NCBI GenBank assembly: GCA_944323955.1
Contig: CALUUK010000003.1
Coordinates: 62,001-126,000 of the forward strand
Reading direction: 5' to 3'
Length of the DNA stretch: 64,000 nucleotides
From: Candidatus Gastranaerophilales bacterium
Lineage (GTDB): Bacteria > Cyanobacteriota > Vampirovibrionia > Gastranaerophilales > Gastranaerophilaceae
This document shows positions 63,025 to 64,000 of the stretch, in pieces; position 1 is the first letter of the stretch, and the number at the start of each line of letters is the position of its first letter. Made by a program: the position numbers and the translations under genes. The notes beneath the pieces are model-generated. The model did no database searches and had not been told where the DNA came from. It saw only the letters and a list, made by a program, of their open reading frames with translations.

Positions 63025-64000
63025 AATATAGCACCTTTAGGCACAACCGTTACTCCGCCGGCCGAAACAAGAAAGCCTCTTTTTCTGTCCTCATCGGGAT
63101 TTATTCCTATTTTTGTATAAGGCGGTATATCCACATTTTTATCTATAATCGCTTTTCTTATTTCACAATATCTTCCGACATTTACGTTTTCCATCAAAAT
63201 AGAATCCGTAACGTTAGAGAAACTGTTAATTCTTACCTGCGGAGATAAAATACATCTTGACAGGCTGCCGCCTGAAATTATGCAGCCTTCCGATACCATT
63301 GAATTTGTTGCCATACCGACTCTGTCGTTTTCTTCCCATATAAATTTTGCGGGCGGAAGATTATAATTATACGTTCTTAAAGGCCAATCCATACAATAAA
63401 GATTCAGTTCCGGATTATAGTCCAATAAATCCATATTAGCCTGCCAATAACTGTCAATACTTCCGACATCACGCCAGTATCCTCGTTCGGACTCTGTCAT
63501 ACCCGTGTATTCATTTTGAGAGTAGTCATAAACATACACGGACATCCCTTTTTTAAGCATTTCCGGTATTATATTTTTGCCAAAATCATGGCTTGATTCT
63601 GAATTTTGCGCATCTTCTTTAACTTCATGTATAAGTTCTTCTGTTTCAAAAATATAATTACCCATTGAAGCAAGACACATATCGGGTCTTCCCGGTATAG
63701 ACTTTGGAGCCGTTTGCGGTTTTTCCTGAAAACCTGTAAGTTTCCAGTCATCATCAACTTCTATAATTCCGAATTCACTTGCTTCTGAGATAGGAATAGG
63801 AATTGCAGAAATTGTAAGAGACGCATTTTTATTCTTATGAAATCTCATCATCTGAGAAACATCCATTCTATAGATATGATCGCCGCCAAAAACACAAACA
63901 TGCTTGGGATTTTCATCATAAATATGCGTTAAATTCTGATATACCGCATCCGCCGTACCTTTATACCAGTTTCCGTCCGTTCTCATCTGCGCGGGAACAA
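63021..64000 (-). CDS. glgC: Glucose-1-phosphate adenylyltransferase GlgC (5' end outside window)
   Basis: The open frame continues off the right edge; the visible part starts VPAQMRTDGNWYKGTADAVY, a conserved GlgC stretch, so roughly the first 90-100 residues are missing. The nucleotidyl-transfer core continues with VFGGDHIYRMDVSQMMRFH, ASMGNYIFETEEL and RDVGSIDSYWQANMDLL, and the C-terminal left-handed beta helix includes VSEGCIISGGSLSRCILSP. It makes ADP-glucose for glycogen synthesis. The overlap with a thioredoxin-like gene recalls redox control of the plant enzyme, but here the thioredoxin is membrane-bound. Confidence 0.95.
   Translation of the reverse strand, partial: VPAQMRTDGNWYKGTADAVYQNLTHIYDENPKHVCVFGGDHIYRMDVSQMMRFHKNKNASLTISAIPIPISEASEFGIIEVDDDWKLTGFQEKPQTAPKSIPGRPDMCLASMGNYIFETEELIHEVKEDAQNSESSHDFGKNIIPEMLKKGMSVYVYDYSQNEYTGMTESERGYWRDVGSIDSYWQANMDLLDYNPELNLYCMDWPLRTYNYNLPPAKFIWEENDRVGMATNSMVSEGCIISGGSLSRCILSPQVRINSFSNVTDSILMENVNVGRYCEIRKAIIDKNVDIPPYTKIGINPDEDRKRGFLVSAGGVTVVPKGAIL

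Noticed and set aside
1-64000. CRISPR array
   Set aside because: No regularly spaced repeats of 23-47 bases and no cas genes were seen on either strand.

Overview
The window reads as a chromosomal segment of a low-GC, Gram-negative-type (diderm) anaerobe, most likely a gut Vampirovibrionia/Melainabacteria of the Gastranaerophilales type. The case is circumstantial: AT-rich DNA; a prepilin with the very hydrophobic GFTLAEVLITL-type N-terminus common in that group; a cyanobacterium-like glutathione gene pair (plant-type glutamate-cysteine ligase plus GshB); a TolC/RND/adaptor efflux operon, implying an outer membrane; reverse rubrerythrin, fitting an anaerobe; glycogen synthesis (GlgC); and several short proteins that look lineage-specific.

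Layout. 1-9074 is ordinary chromosome: a TPR protein, clpC, lipA, an ECF sigma/anti-sigma pair, tRNA-Glu, gatB and spmAB. 9075-9156 is tRNA-Leu(GAG). From its 3' end to about 19711 lies a 10.6-kb island that I read as an integrated element. It carries a large serine recombinase whose 3' end runs into the tRNA, a predicted HNH nuclease, an XRE regulator facing three small envelope proteins, a small resolvase/invertase with a res-like repeat region, and a defence-like cassette at the far end. The proposed ends share the direct repeat ACGACATTTA, and the right copy sits at the centre of a 52-bp imperfect palindrome of serine-integrase att type.

The cassette is the most interesting part. It is a complete ABC-three-component (ABC-3C) type operon: an HNH protein with a C-terminal partner domain, a 76-aa middle component and a DUF2326-type ABC ATPase. 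A 56-aa zinc-ribbon gene with a strong ribosome-binding site follows directly. A predicted PD-(D/E)XK nuclease is transcribed divergently. I found no phage structural, conjugation or replication genes in the island.

19813-27890 is mixed chromosome: GNAT, an SMR pump, a decayed nitroreductase, tag glycosylase, an NSS transporter, an orphan histidine kinase, MscL with a zinc-ribbon tail, prmC, reverse rubrerythrin and tRNA-Val. 27935-43792 holds comF, rseP, gshB, glutamate-cysteine ligase, typA, a Crp-type regulator, a prepilin with a near-consensus promoter, dnaB, coaD, a GAF-GGDEF cyclase and ribD. 43852-55781 holds mutS, a GT39-like membrane protein, rimO, a TPR protein with a degenerate matrixin domain, and scpB-scpA-smc. 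The right end is a MarR-controlled RND efflux operon with a consensus promoter and an operator-like repeat, then a membrane thioredoxin overlapping a truncated glgC.

Two wider patterns stand out. Several first genes (lipA, an exported protein at 34210, the NSS transporter, nearly spmA) have a -10 box only 6-9 bases before the start codon, suggesting leaderless mRNAs, while many operon-internal genes have clear Shine-Dalgarno sites. Convergent gene pairs and RNA genes are punctuated by tidy intrinsic terminators.
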